Source: Amycolatopsis sp. NBC_01488 (lineage in GTDB: Bacteria; Actinomycetota; Actinomycetes; Mycobacteriales; Pseudonocardiaceae). Taken from it: DNA of 64,000 bases. Under the pieces are notes generated by a model. It saw only the letters and a program-made list of their open reading frames with translations. It had not been told where the DNA came from and did not search any database. The stretch is from assembly GCF_036227105.1 (NCBI RefSeq), contig NZ_CP109434.1, positions 3,910,001 to 3,974,000 on the forward strand, read 5' to 3'. This document shows positions 45,105 to 55,243 of the stretch, in pieces. The translations under genes and the position numbers were made by a program. How positions within the stretch are numbered: the stretch's first letter is position 1; every line of letters starts with the position of its first letter.

Positions 45105-46262
45105 GTGCCGCCCACATCCGGTCTTCTCCCCATCCGGGAATACATCCTCGTCGCGCTGACCGCGACGGCCGTGACGTACCTCCTCACCGGCGTCGTGCGC
45201 CGGATCGCGATCCGCGTCGGCGCGATCGCCAACCCGCGGGCGCGCGACGTCCACGTCGCCCCGATCCCGCGGATGGGCGGGATCGGCATCTTCCTCGGCG
45301 TCGCCGGCGCGATGGGCCTGGCCCACCAGCTGCCCGCGCTGTCGCACGGCTTCGACGCGTCGTTCGACTCGGTCGGCGTGCTGCTCGCGGCCGGGGTGAT
45401 CTCGCTGATCGGCGCGCTCGACGACCGGTTCGAGCTGGACGCCTGGACGAAGCTGGCCGGCCAGGTCATGTGCGCCGGGATCCTGGTCATCTTCGGCGTG
45501 CAGTGGGTCTCGTTCTGGGTGCCGTGGGGCGGCAGCGGCGACTCGTTCGGCTCGGTGCTGGTGCTCGACAAGAACCAGGGCGCGCTGCTCACCGTCGTGA
45601 TGGTCGTGGTGATGGTCAACGCGATGAACTTCGTCGACGGCCTCGACGGCTTGGCCGGCGGCCTCGGCTTCATCGCGGCGGCGGCGACGTGCGCGTTCTC
45701 GCTCGGTCTGCTGGACAGCTCCGGCGGCGACGTCGGCACCTACCCGCCGGCGCTGATCGCGGCGACGCTCGCCGGCGCGTGCCTGGGGTTCCTGCCGTAC
45801 AACTTCCAGCCCGCGAAGATCTTCATGGGCGACTCGGGCTCGATGATGATCGGCCTGATGCTCGCGGGCGCCACGACGTCGGCGTCCGGGCGCGTGCCGT
45901 ACCCGCAGTTCAGCGGCAAGGACGCGATCGCGCTGCTGTCGCCGCTGGTCGTCGTGGCGGCGGTGCTGTTCGTGCCGCTGCTGGACCTGATCATGGCGGT
46001 CGTCCGCCGCACCCGCCGCGGCGAAAGCCCGTTCGCGGCCGACAAGATGCACCTGCACCACCGGCTGCTGGAGATCGGCCATTCCCAGCGCCGCGCGGTG
46101 CTGCTGATCTACTTGTGGGCGGGGATCCTGGCGTTCGGAGCGGTCTCGGTGACCCTGTTCGACGACGCCGCGGCGCTGTGGATCATCGGGGTCGGCCTGG
46201 TGTTCGCGGTGGTGGTCTCGATCGTCCCGCGGCTGCGCTCGCGCAACCAGCCGGGAACCTGA
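45105..46262 (+). CDS. wecA: Polyprenyl-phosphate GlcNAc-1-phosphate transferase (WecA/MraY family)
   Basis: This 385-residue membrane enzyme has about eleven helices and the family motifs GALDDRF (metal Asp pair), NAMNFVDGLDGLAGG, FMGDSGSMMIG and the HLHHRLLEIG loop. In actinobacteria the copy at this place starts the arabinogalactan linker by moving GlcNAc-1-phosphate onto decaprenyl phosphate. The start is GTG 45105. A TAGCGT box at 45061-45066 could start transcription about 31 bases upstream. Neighbours tsaC and atpI match the conserved order. Confidence 0.93.
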   Translation: MPPTSGLLPIREYILVALTATAVTYLLTGVVRRIAIRVGAIANPRARDVHVAPIPRMGGIGIFLGVAGAMGLAHQLPALSHGFDASFDSVGVLLAAGVISLIGALDDRFELDAWTKLAGQVMCAGILVIFGVQWVSFWVPWGGSGDSFGSVLVLDKNQGALLTVVMVVVMVNAMNFVDGLDGLAGGLGFIAAAATCAFSLGLLDSSGGDVGTYPPALIAATLAGACLGFLPYNFQPAKIFMGDSGSMMIGLMLAGATTSASGRVPYPQFSGKDAIALLSPLVVVAAVLFVPLLDLIMAVVRRTRRGESPFAADKMHLHHRLLEIGHSQRRAVLLIYLWAGILAFGAVSVTLFDDAAALWIIGVGLVFAVVVSIVPRLRSRNQPGT

Positions 46263-46311
46263 CCGGCCGCGTTCTCTACACTCGGGTGCTGAACCGAGCA
46301 GGGAGCCAGCC

Positions 46312-46755
46312 GTGAGCGAGACCGAAACCGAAGCGCAGGAGAACCCGCACGCCAAGGTGGTGCTGCAGGCCGCCCGCGCGATGACGAAGGCTTCGCTGCT
46401 CGTCACGCCGCCCGCGGTGATCGTCTGCATCGTGCTCTTCAGCATCCTGAAGGGCATGCCCGGCTTCCTCGGCTCGCTCGTCGGCGGCGTGCTCGCCATG
46501 CTGGCGTCGCTGTCCACGCTCGGCCTGATGAAGTTCAGCGCCGGCCAGGACCCGATGTTCGTCATGGTCATCGCGCTCGGCGGGTACGTCGTGAAGGTCG
46601 TCCTGCTGTTCGGGGCCCTGACGCTGCTGAAGGGCGTCACCGCGCTGCACCCGCTTTCGCTCGGCATCACGATGATCGTCGCCATCCTGCTGGCCGCCGC
46701 GGCCGAGTTCGCCGCCTTCCGCAAGACCAAGATCCCGACGATCATCCCTTCCTGA
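46312..46755 (+). CDS. atpI: AtpI-like ATP synthase accessory membrane protein
   Basis: The 147-residue protein has four hydrophobic segments and ends in a basic tail. Size and place, directly before atpB, fit AtpI, which helps c-ring assembly and Mg2+ supply to the synthase; sequence in this family varies, so position weighs heavily. The start is GTG with AGGGAG 7 bases upstream. A 543-base gap with regulatory repeats separates it from atpB. Confidence 0.8.
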   Translation: MSETETEAQENPHAKVVLQAARAMTKASLLVTPPAVIVCIVLFSILKGMPGFLGSLVGGVLAMLASLSTLGLMKFSAGQDPMFVMVIALGGYVVKVVLLFGALTLLKGVTALHPLSLGITMIVAILLAAAAEFAAFRKTKIPTIIPS

Positions 46756-46878
46756 GGCCTCCTGACGCCGGTCCGTTTTGCCGGGGACTTCCGTTACTCA
46801 CGGTGAGCTCGGCTGCGGCCGCCCGAGTGTGACCGGTGCCACAAAAGTGCGCCTTCGTGCGCCCGCGGAAACCTGCCC

Positions 46879-46962
46879 GGGACCCGTCGCCTGCACCGTT
46901 GCCGAGCCGGTCCCGCCCGGGTCCGGACCTGGGTCCCTAGAGGACCCGGGACTTAGGTCCTG
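46879..46962. promoter_or_regulatory. Cluster of GGGACC/GGTCC dyads before atpB
   Basis: In 84 bases there are GGGACCC (46879-46885), GGTCCC (46909-46914), the palindrome GGTCCGGACC (46920-46929), GGGTCCCTAGAGGACCC (46931-46947) and GGGACTTAGGTCCT (46948-46961). The last matches 12 of 14 core positions of the DosR/DevR box GGGACTWWAGTCCC. Confidence 0.5.
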
Positions 46963-47160
46963 GGCTGATCGGTGGGTATGGAGTACGCGTGTACGGCACT
47001 GATTGACCTGCTGGTATGGTCCGCGTCAAGGGTGGCGGCCTCGGCCGCACGCTCCCTAAGACGAACCGCGATCAGCAGTGTGGCGACCGTGTAGTTCCGC
47101 CTCTCCGCCGCTGGTCCGAAGTAGACCGCAGGGCAGTGTTCACGCGAGACAACCCCGTGT

Positions 47161-47184
47161 GCAGAACGTGAAGGTGTGTTCTGC
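47161..47184. promoter_or_regulatory. Inverted repeat before atpB
   Basis: GCAGAAC and GTTCTGC are perfect 7-base arms separated by 10 bases, a size suited to a dimeric regulator. Confidence 0.45.
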
Positions 47185-47211
47185 GAACTGTGGGGTAGCC
47201 GCCTCCGGCGT

Positions 47212-47227
47212 CCCGATACGTATCGGG
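47212..47227. promoter_or_regulatory. Perfect 16-base palindrome before atpB
   Basis: CCCGATACGTATCGGG is fully self-complementary and lies 72 bases before the atpB start. Its length exceeds chance expectation, and it is a likely protein-binding site. Confidence 0.5.
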
Positions 47228-47298
47228 TACGTTAAGTCCAGATCGTGACGATTCCCCCGGCGGAGTGAACGCCGGCCGGGAGAACCGGAAGGAGCCCA

Positions 47299-48099
47299 GT
47301 GGGCGCGCTGGTACTGACCGAGGGTGGCACTTTCACGCCCCCCGGTGTGGCGGACTTCAACCTGCCGCCTCTTTTCGGCTCCGGGTACTGGGGCAGCTTC
47401 ACCAAGCCGATGCTGCTCGTGGTGATCTCCGTGGTCATCATCGTCGCCTACTTCATGCTGGCGACCCGGAAGCTGAAGGTCGTCCCCGGCAAGGGACAGT
47501 TCGTCGCCGAGTCGATCTACAACTTCGGCCGCAACAACATCGCGCGGGAACAGATCGGTTCGAAGGACTTCAAGCCGTTCATCCCGCTGATCCTCGGCCT
47601 GTTCGTCTTCGTGCTGGTGAACAACCTGTTCGGGATCATCCCGTTCTTCCAGTTCCCGACGATGGCGCGGATCGGGTTCCCGCTGGCGCTGTCCGTCCTG
47701 GTCGTTTACCCGGTGTACCACTACGTCGGGATCAAGCGCCACGGCTTCGGGCACTACCTGAAGAAGGAACTGGCGCCGCCGGGCATCCCCGGTTTCGTGC
47801 TGCCGCTCTACTCGAGCATCGAGTTCGCGCAGAAGTTCTTCATCGCGCCGGCCACGCTCGCCATTCGTGTCTTCGCCGCGATGTTCGCCGGGCACCTCAT
47901 CATCATGGTGTTCACGCTCGGCGGCAGCTTCCTGCTGACGGAGACCAACGGCTTCGGGCTGAAGCTGGTTTCGCCGGTGGCGTTCCTCTTCGCCATCCTG
48001 ATGACCTTCCTCGAGGCCTTCATCCAGGTGCTGCAGGCCTTCATCTTCGCCCTGCTGTCGGCCGGGTACATCGGCGCCGCGCTGGCGTCGGAGCACTGA
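47299..48099 (+). CDS. atpB: F-type ATP synthase subunit a
   Basis: Subunit a forms the two proton half-channels against the c-ring. The 266-residue protein has five to six helices; the essential Arg lies in PATLAIRVFAAMFAGH, and NNLFGIIPFFQFP and AFIQVLQAFIFALLSAGYI are family blocks. The start is GTG with AAGGAG 5 bases upstream. It leads the atpBEFHAGDC set. Confidence 0.97.
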   Translation: MGALVLTEGGTFTPPGVADFNLPPLFGSGYWGSFTKPMLLVVISVVIIVAYFMLATRKLKVVPGKGQFVAESIYNFGRNNIAREQIGSKDFKPFIPLILGLFVFVLVNNLFGIIPFFQFPTMARIGFPLALSVLVVYPVYHYVGIKRHGFGHYLKKELAPPGIPGFVLPLYSSIEFAQKFFIAPATLAIRVFAAMFAGHLIIMVFTLGGSFLLTETNGFGLKLVSPVAFLFAILMTFLEAFIQVLQAFIFALLSAGYIGAALASEH

Positions 48100-48155
48100 G
48101 AAACACAAGCCCCCGATCCACGCGAGCGCGTGGACCGAAGTGAAGGGAAACGCAC

Positions 48156-48413
48156 GTGAGCAACATCGTTCTGGCCGAGGCCGCCGCGCAGGCTGTCAAC
48201 ATCAACCCGGGTCTCGCCGCCATCGGTTACGGCCTCGGTGCGATCGGCCCCGGTATCGGTGTGGGTCTGATCTTCGCCGCCGTCATCAACGGCACCGCGC
48301 GTCAGCCGGAGGCGCAGGGCAAGCTGCAGGGCATCGGCTTCTCGACCTTCGTCCTGACCGAGGTGCTCGCCCTGATCGGCATCGTCATCTACTTCATCGC
48401 CTCCGCCGCCTGA
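48156..48413 (+). CDS. atpE: F-type ATP synthase subunit c
   Basis: The 85-residue hairpin protein forms the rotating c-ring. Helix 1 has the Gly-rich [20 protein letters not shown], the loop ARQPE faces the F1 stalk, and Glu69 in [11 protein letters not shown] carries the proton. The first 16 residues are a short outside extension common in actinobacteria. The start is GTG with GAAGGGA upstream. Confidence 0.97.
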   Translation: MSNIVLAEAAAQAVNINPGLAAIGYGLGAIGPGIGVGLIFAAVINGTARQPEAQGKLQGIGFSTFVLTEVLALIGIVIYFIASAA

Positions 48414-48444
48414 GTTCGGTTAGCTCATCGCTTAAGGAGACGTT

Positions 48445-49002
48445 GTGCTGAAGACGGACCTGGTGTTGGCCGCCGAAGCGGCGCCCAACCCGATCATCCC
48501 GCACATTCCCGAGGTCATCCTCGGGCTCGTGTCCTTCCTCATCCTGCTGCTCGTCCTCAGGAAGTACGTCGTTCCGCGGTTCGAAGCGGCGTACGAAGAG
48601 CGTGCCCAGATGATCGAAGGCGGCATCGAGAAGGCGGAAAAGGCCCAGGCCGAGGCCGAGGACGCGCTCGCCAAGTACCGGGCGCAGCTTCAGGAGGCCC
48701 GTACCGAGGCCGCGAAGATCCGCGACGACGCCCGGCTCGAAGCCGAGCAGATCAAGGCGGAACTGCGGGCCGAGGCGGAGGCCGAGTCCCAGCGCATCGT
48801 CGCCCAGGGGCAGGCCCAGCTGCAGGCGCAGAAGGCGCAGATCATCGCCGAGCTGCGGGCCGACATGGGCCGCAACGCCGTGGAGCTGGCCAGCCGCATC
48901 GTCGGTGAGTCGCTCGAAGACGAGGCGCGCCGTCGTGGCACCGTCGACCGGTTCCTCGCGGAGCTGGAGACCGCCGGTGCCGCTGGTGGAGCGGGGAAGT
49001 AG
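48445..49002 (+). CDS. atpF: F-type ATP synthase subunit b
   Basis: Subunit b forms the outer stalk. The 185-residue protein has one membrane helix (VILGLVSFLILLLVLRKYVVPRF) and then a long coiled coil with many Glu, Ala and Arg. It is a normal stand-alone b and not fused to delta, unlike the second b of mycobacteria. AAGGAG precedes the GTG at 48445. Confidence 0.96.
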   Translation: MLKTDLVLAAEAAPNPIIPHIPEVILGLVSFLILLLVLRKYVVPRFEAAYEERAQMIEGGIEKAEKAQAEAEDALAKYRAQLQEARTEAAKIRDDARLEAEQIKAELRAEAEAESQRIVAQGQAQLQAQKAQIIAELRADMGRNAVELASRIVGESLEDEARRRGTVDRFLAELETAGAAGGAGK

Positions 49003-49008
49003 ACCCAG

Positions 49009-49836
49009 ATGACGCTGCATGCTGCGAGCCGTGAAGCGCTCAGCCTCGCCGAGGAACGCCTCGGCGAGGTTCTGGCCGACGCCGACGCGACAGTGTCCTC
49101 CTCGGTCGGCGACGAGCTGCTCTCGGTCGTCGACCTGCTGGACCGCGAGATCGGCCTGCGCCGGGCGGTGAGCGACGCTTCGGCGACGCCGGAGGCGCGC
49201 ACCGAGCTGGTGCGCCGGCTGTTCGACGGCAAGCTCTCCGAGCCGGCCCTCAAGGTGCTCGACGCCGTGGCGGGCAGCCGCTGGTCCAGCCCCCGCGAGC
49301 TGACCGACGGGCTCGAGGAGCTCGGCCGGTCGGCGCTGCTCACCGCGGCCGAGAAGACCGGGAACGTCGACACCGTCGAGTCCCAGCTCTTCCAGGTCGC
49401 GCGGATCGTGGCCGGCGCCCCGGAGCTGGAGACCGCGCTCTCCGACCTGGCCGGTCCCGCCGACGCCAAGCGCACCCTCGTGCGCGGGCTGTTCGCCGAC
49501 AAGGTGGACGTGGTCACCGAGACCCTCGTCGAGCAGGTCGTGCGCCGGGCCAAGGGCCGCGGCGTCGGCATCGGGCTCGACAAGCTGGTCAAGCTGGCCG
49601 CGGAACGCCGTGAACGCTCGGTCGCCTACGTGACCAGCGCGAACGCCCTGACCGACGAGCAGACCGCCCAGCTGGGCGCGAAGCTCGACGACCTCTACGG
49701 GCGGCCGATCGCGCTGCACGTCGAGGTCGACCCGCGGCTCGGCGGCGGCCTCGTCGTCCGCGTCGGTGACGAGGTCATCGACGGGAGCGCGGCGGGTCAG
49801 CTGGCGGCGCTGCGCAGGCGGCTGGCCCGGGCATAG
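49009..49836 (+). CDS. atpH: F-type ATP synthase subunit delta
   Basis: Delta links the outer stalk to the top of F1. The 275-residue protein is longer than the 180-residue enterobacterial form, as usual in actinobacteria: an N-terminal helical stretch precedes a typical delta region that ends in DPRLGGGLVVRVGDEVIDGS. It starts 6 bases after atpF. Confidence 0.95.
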   Translation: MTLHAASREALSLAEERLGEVLADADATVSSSVGDELLSVVDLLDREIGLRRAVSDASATPEARTELVRRLFDGKLSEPALKVLDAVAGSRWSSPRELTDGLEELGRSALLTAAEKTGNVDTVESQLFQVARIVAGAPELETALSDLAGPADAKRTLVRGLFADKVDVVTETLVEQVVRRAKGRGVGIGLDKLVKLAAERRERSVAYVTSANALTDEQTAQLGAKLDDLYGRPIALHVEVDPRLGGGLVVRVGDEVIDGSAAGQLAALRRRLARA

Positions 49837-49893
49837 CCCCCGGTCACACAAGACTTTGCATACTGGCAAGAACGAAGCGAGAGCGGGAAAGAC

Positions 49894-51534
49894 ATGGCCG
49901 AGCTGACGATCTCCTCGGATGAGATCCGTAGCGCGATCGAGAACTACGTCTCGAGTTACGCCCCGGACGTGAGCCGGGAAGAAGTTGGCACCGTGGTGGA
50001 CGCCGGTGACGGCATCGCCCACGTCGAGGGCCTGCCCTCGGCCATGGCCAACGAGCTGCTCGAGTTCCCCGGCGGCATCCTGGGTGTCGCACTGAACCTG
50101 GACGCGCGGTCCATCGGTGTCGCGATCCTCGGCGACTTCGAGACCATCGAAGAAGGCCAGCAGGTCAAGCGCACCGGCCAGGTCCTCTCGGTGCCGGTCG
50201 GCGACGGCTACCTCGGCCGCGTCGTCAACCCGCTGGGCCAGGCCATCGACGGCCTCGGCGACATCGAGACCTCCGACCGCCGCGCGCTGGAGCTGAAGGC
50301 CGCTTCGGTCGTCGAGCGCCAGCCGGTGTCGGAGCCGCTGCAGACCGGCATCACCGCCATCGACGCGATGACCCCGATCGGCCGCGGCCAGCGCCAGCTG
50401 ATCATCGGTGACCGCAAGACGGGCAAGACCGCCGTCGCCGTGGACACGATCATCAACCAGAAGGCCAACTGGGAGACCGGCGACCCGCAGAAGCAGGTCC
50501 GCTGCATCTACGTCGCGATCGGCCAGAAGGGCTCCACGATCGCCGCGGTCAAGAAGTCCCTCGAGGACTCGGGCGCGATGGAGTACACCACCATCGTCGC
50601 CGCCCCGGCGTCGGACTCCGCCGGCTTCAAGTGGATCGCGCCGTACACCGGCTCGGCCATCGGCCAGCACTGGATGTACGAGGGCAAGCACGTCCTCATC
50701 GTGTTCGACGACCTGACCAAGCAGGCCGACGCCTACCGCGCGATCTCGCTGCTGCTGCGCCGCCCGCCGGGCCGCGAGGCGTTCCCCGGCGACGTCTTCT
50801 ACTTGCACTCCCGCCTGCTGGAGCGCTGCGCGAAGCTGTCGGACGAGCTGGGTGCCGGCTCGCTGACCGGGCTGCCGATCATCGAGACGAAGGCCAACGA
50901 CGTGTCGGCCTACATCCCGACGAACGTCATCTCGATCACCGACGGCCAGTGCTTCTTCCAGTCGGACCTGTTCAACGCCGGCCAGCGCCCGGCCATCGAC
51001 GTGGGCATCTCGGTGTCCCGCGTGGGTGGTGCCGCGCAGGTCAAGGCGATGAAGGACGTCGCGGGCTCGCTCCGGATCGACCTTTCGCAGTACCGCGAGC
51101 TGGAGGCGTTCGCCGCCTTCGCCTCGGACCTCGACGACGCCTCGAAGGCGCAGCTCGAGCGCGGTGCCCGGCTGTACGAGGTGCTCAAGCAGCCGCAGTA
51201 CTCGCCGATCCCGGTCGAGGAGCAGGTGCTCACCGTGTACCTGGGCACGAACGGCCACTACGACTCGGTCCCGACCGAGGACGTCCGCCGCTTCAACCAC
51301 GAGTTCCTCGACTCGGCCCGCCGCAAGCACGCGGACCTGCTCGACGGCATCCGCGAGTCGGGCAAGTTCCCGCAGGAGACCCGCGAAGCCGTCGTCGACG
51401 CGGTGAACGAGTTCAAGAAGGAGTTCACCACGGCCGAGGGCAAGCCCCTGGTCGAGGCGGACGCCGACGCGATGGACGCCGACAAGGTCGGGCACGAGAC
51501 CGTCAAGGTCAACAAGCCCGCCCCGAAGAAGTGA
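49894..51534 (+). CDS. atpA: F-type ATP synthase subunit alpha
   Basis: Alpha carries the non-catalytic nucleotide sites. The 546-residue protein has the P-loop GDRKTGKT at 172-179, the [11 protein letters not shown] strand, and the family signature region [13 protein letters not shown]. The C-terminus has an extra charged tail (about 35 residues after the usual end), as in mycobacteria, where it suppresses ATP hydrolysis. Confidence 0.97.
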   Translation: MAELTISSDEIRSAIENYVSSYAPDVSREEVGTVVDAGDGIAHVEGLPSAMANELLEFPGGILGVALNLDARSIGVAILGDFETIEEGQQVKRTGQVLSVPVGDGYLGRVVNPLGQAIDGLGDIETSDRRALELKAASVVERQPVSEPLQTGITAIDAMTPIGRGQRQLIIGDRKTGKTAVAVDTIINQKANWETGDPQKQVRCIYVAIGQKGSTIAAVKKSLEDSGAMEYTTIVAAPASDSAGFKWIAPYTGSAIGQHWMYEGKHVLIVFDDLTKQADAYRAISLLLRRPPGREAFPGDVFYLHSRLLERCAKLSDELGAGSLTGLPIIETKANDVSAYIPTNVISITDGQCFFQSDLFNAGQRPAIDVGISVSRVGGAAQVKAMKDVAGSLRIDLSQYRELEAFAAFASDLDDASKAQLERGARLYEVLKQPQYSPIPVEEQVLTVYLGTNGHYDSVPTEDVRRFNHEFLDSARRKHADLLDGIRESGKFPQETREAVVDAVNEFKKEFTTAEGKPLVEADADAMDADKVGHETVKVNKPAPKK

Positions 51535-51545
51535 GCTGATAGCTC

Positions 51546-53917
<2,372 letters not shown>

Positions 53918-53928
53918 GTTCCCGAAGG

Positions 53929-53968
53929 CGGCGGGGGCGGTGTCCATTGTGGACTCGAGCCCCCGCCG
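53929..53968 (+). terminator. Hairpin between atpD and atpC (partial terminator or processing site)
   Basis: Arms CGGCGGGGGC (53929-53938) and GCCCCCGCCG (53959-53968) pair perfectly and enclose a second small hairpin GTCCA/TGGAC. It would lower read-through into atpC, whose product is needed once per three beta subunits. Confidence 0.55.
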
Positions 53969-53993
53969 TTCTCGTAGCTCGAGTCAGACCTAT

Positions 53994-53999
53994 TACACT
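53994..53999 (+). promoter_or_regulatory. Possible -10 box for atpC
   Basis: TACACT lies 32 bases before the atpC start and beyond the hairpin. No clear -35 is seen, so a separate promoter is only possible. Confidence 0.3.
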
Positions 54000-54031
54000 C
54001 GGTGGTAACACCCCGAGCGAAGGAGTGCTAC

Positions 54032-54397
54032 GTGGCTGAGATGTCCGTGGAGCTGGTGGCCGTCGAGCGCCGTCTCTGGTCGGGTACCGCCACTTTCGTG
54101 GTGGCCCAGACCACCGAGGGCGAGATCGGCATCATGGCCGGCCACGAACCCGTGCTCGGGCAGCTCGTCGAGGGTGGTGTGGTCAAGGTGACGACCACCG
54201 AGGGCGAGACGGTCTGCGCGGCCGTACACGGCGGATTCCTCTCCGTGACCGGCACCGGGGTGAGCATCCTCGCCGAGAGCGCCGAGCTGTCCGACGAAAT
54301 CGACGTCGACGCGGCCAAGGCGGCACTCAGCGCCGATGACGAGACCGAGCGGACGAGGGCCACGGCCCAGCTCCGCGCGGCAGGTCAGTCGGCCTGA
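54032..54397 (+). CDS. atpC: F-type ATP synthase subunit epsilon
   Basis: Epsilon sits on the central stalk and can inhibit the enzyme. The 121-residue protein has the beta-sandwich domain ([36 protein letters not shown]) and a short C-terminal helix region, as in mycobacteria. AAGGAG lies 6 bases before GTG 54032. It is closely followed by the DUF2550 gene. Confidence 0.95.
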   Translation: MAEMSVELVAVERRLWSGTATFVVAQTTEGEIGIMAGHEPVLGQLVEGGVVKVTTTEGETVCAAVHGGFLSVTGTGVSILAESAELSDEIDVDAAKAALSADDETERTRATAQLRAAGQSA

Positions 54398-54422
54398 GCG
54401 AGAGACGGGCAGGAGCCGGGCC

Positions 54423-54857
54423 GTGGAGATCACCGTGGTGGTAGCAGGGCTCCTGATCGTGCTCGCGGTGCTGGTCGCCTGGTACGGCCAGCGGTGGATC
54501 CGGATGCGCCGCGGCGGCGGCGTGAGCGTCGCGCTGCGGTGGCGTCCGGACGCCGCGCGGTCCAGCTGGCACCTCGGGCTGGGTCGCTACGAGGGCGACG
54601 AGTTCGTCTGGTACCGCGTGTGGAGCCTGCGGACCGGCCCGGACCGCGTCTTCCAGCGCGAAAGCATGCAGATCGCCGACCGGCGCGACCCGTCCGGGAC
54701 CGAGGCCTACGCCGTTCCCGAGGGCTCGACCGTGCTGCGCTGCGAGTCGGAGACCCAGGAAGCGATCGAGATCGCGATGGGTCCGGGTGCGCTCACGGGC
54801 TTTCTTTCGTGGCTCGAGTCCGCCCCGCCCGGGCGACGCCTCCCGCGCGCGTCCTGA
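54423..54857 (+). CDS. DUF2550 membrane protein
   Basis: The 144-residue protein has one N-terminal membrane helix (ITVVVAGLLIVLAVLVAWY) and a cytoplasmic domain with RWRPDAARSSWHLGLGRYEGDEFVWYRV-type text in short blocks. It is the counterpart of the small conserved gene found after atpC in mycobacteria. Function is unknown. AGGAG lies 7 bases before the GTG start, 25 bases after atpC, so it belongs to the operon. Confidence 0.87.
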   Translation: MEITVVVAGLLIVLAVLVAWYGQRWIRMRRGGGVSVALRWRPDAARSSWHLGLGRYEGDEFVWYRVWSLRTGPDRVFQRESMQIADRRDPSGTEAYAVPEGSTVLRCESETQEAIEIAMGPGALTGFLSWLESAPPGRRLPRAS

Positions 54858-54912
54858 CGGCTGTCTCATTCCGAGACGTCCGGCGGCGCTTCGCGGGCTT
54901 ACTGTGGAGGCC

Positions 54913-55233
54913 ATGATTCTCATCGTGGTCAAGTGGCCGGTGAAGCCGGAGTACGCGGACTCGTGGCCGGACATCGTCGCGGACTTCACGAAGGGCACCC
55001 GGGGCGAAGCGGGCAACAAGTTCTTCGAGTGGTCCCGCAGCATCGACGACAAGAACACGTACGTGCTGGTCGAGGGCTTCGAGGGCCAGGACGCGGCCGT
55101 CGCGCACGTCAGTTCCGAGCACTTCAAGACAGCCGTCGCGACGCTCGGCGAGTACATCTCCGACAACCCGCGGATCATCAACGTCCAGGACGCCGCCGAC
55201 TGGGGCCCGATGGCCGAGATCGCGCCGCACTAA
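54913..55233 (+). CDS. Antibiotic biosynthesis monooxygenase (ABM) fold protein
   Basis: The 106-residue protein is a single ferredoxin-like ABM domain: MILIVVKWPVKPEYADSW at the start and HVSSEHFKTAV near the middle, the usual H-x3-HF segment. Such dimers include quinone-forming monooxygenases and heme-degrading enzymes as well as non-enzymes. GGAGG lies 2 bases before the ATG. Its stop codon TAA is part of the aroA -10 box. Confidence 0.83.
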   Translation: MILIVVKWPVKPEYADSWPDIVADFTKGTRGEAGNKFFEWSRSIDDKNTYVLVEGFEGQDAAVAHVSSEHFKTAVATLGEYISDNPRIINVQDAADWGPMAEIAPH

Positions 55234-55236
55234 ACT
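55231..55236 (+). promoter_or_regulatory. -10 box of a leaderless transcript (aroA)
   Basis: TAAACT ends 7 bases before the aroA GTG and includes the stop codon of the preceding gene. Confidence 0.5.
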
Positions 55237-55243
55237 CGCGGGG

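Larger units (their letters stand above)
46756..47298 (+). other. Regulatory gap before the atp operon
   Basis: No convincing gene is seen; a 38-codon frame at 46978-47094 has no good ribosome site. The region holds a cluster of GGGACC/GGTCC dyads (46879-46962), an inverted repeat GCAGAAC/GTTCTGC (47161-47184) and a perfect 16-base palindrome (47212-47227). A TTGACC at 47003-47008 lacks a paired -10. The density of dyads suggests that the ATP synthase promoter is controlled by more than one protein. Confidence 0.6.

Noticed and set aside
46978..47094. 38-codon open frame before atpB
   Set aside because: It lacks a ribosome site, has no recognisable product, and overlaps probable regulatory DNA.
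48445..49836. Possible b-delta fusion as in mycobacteria
   Set aside because: atpF and atpH are separate genes with their own starts; atpH has no membrane helix.
48394..51495. Minus-strand frame of over 1000 codons across the atp genes
   Set aside because: It is the antisense of five certain ATP synthase genes and reads as low-complexity Arg/Leu/Val text.
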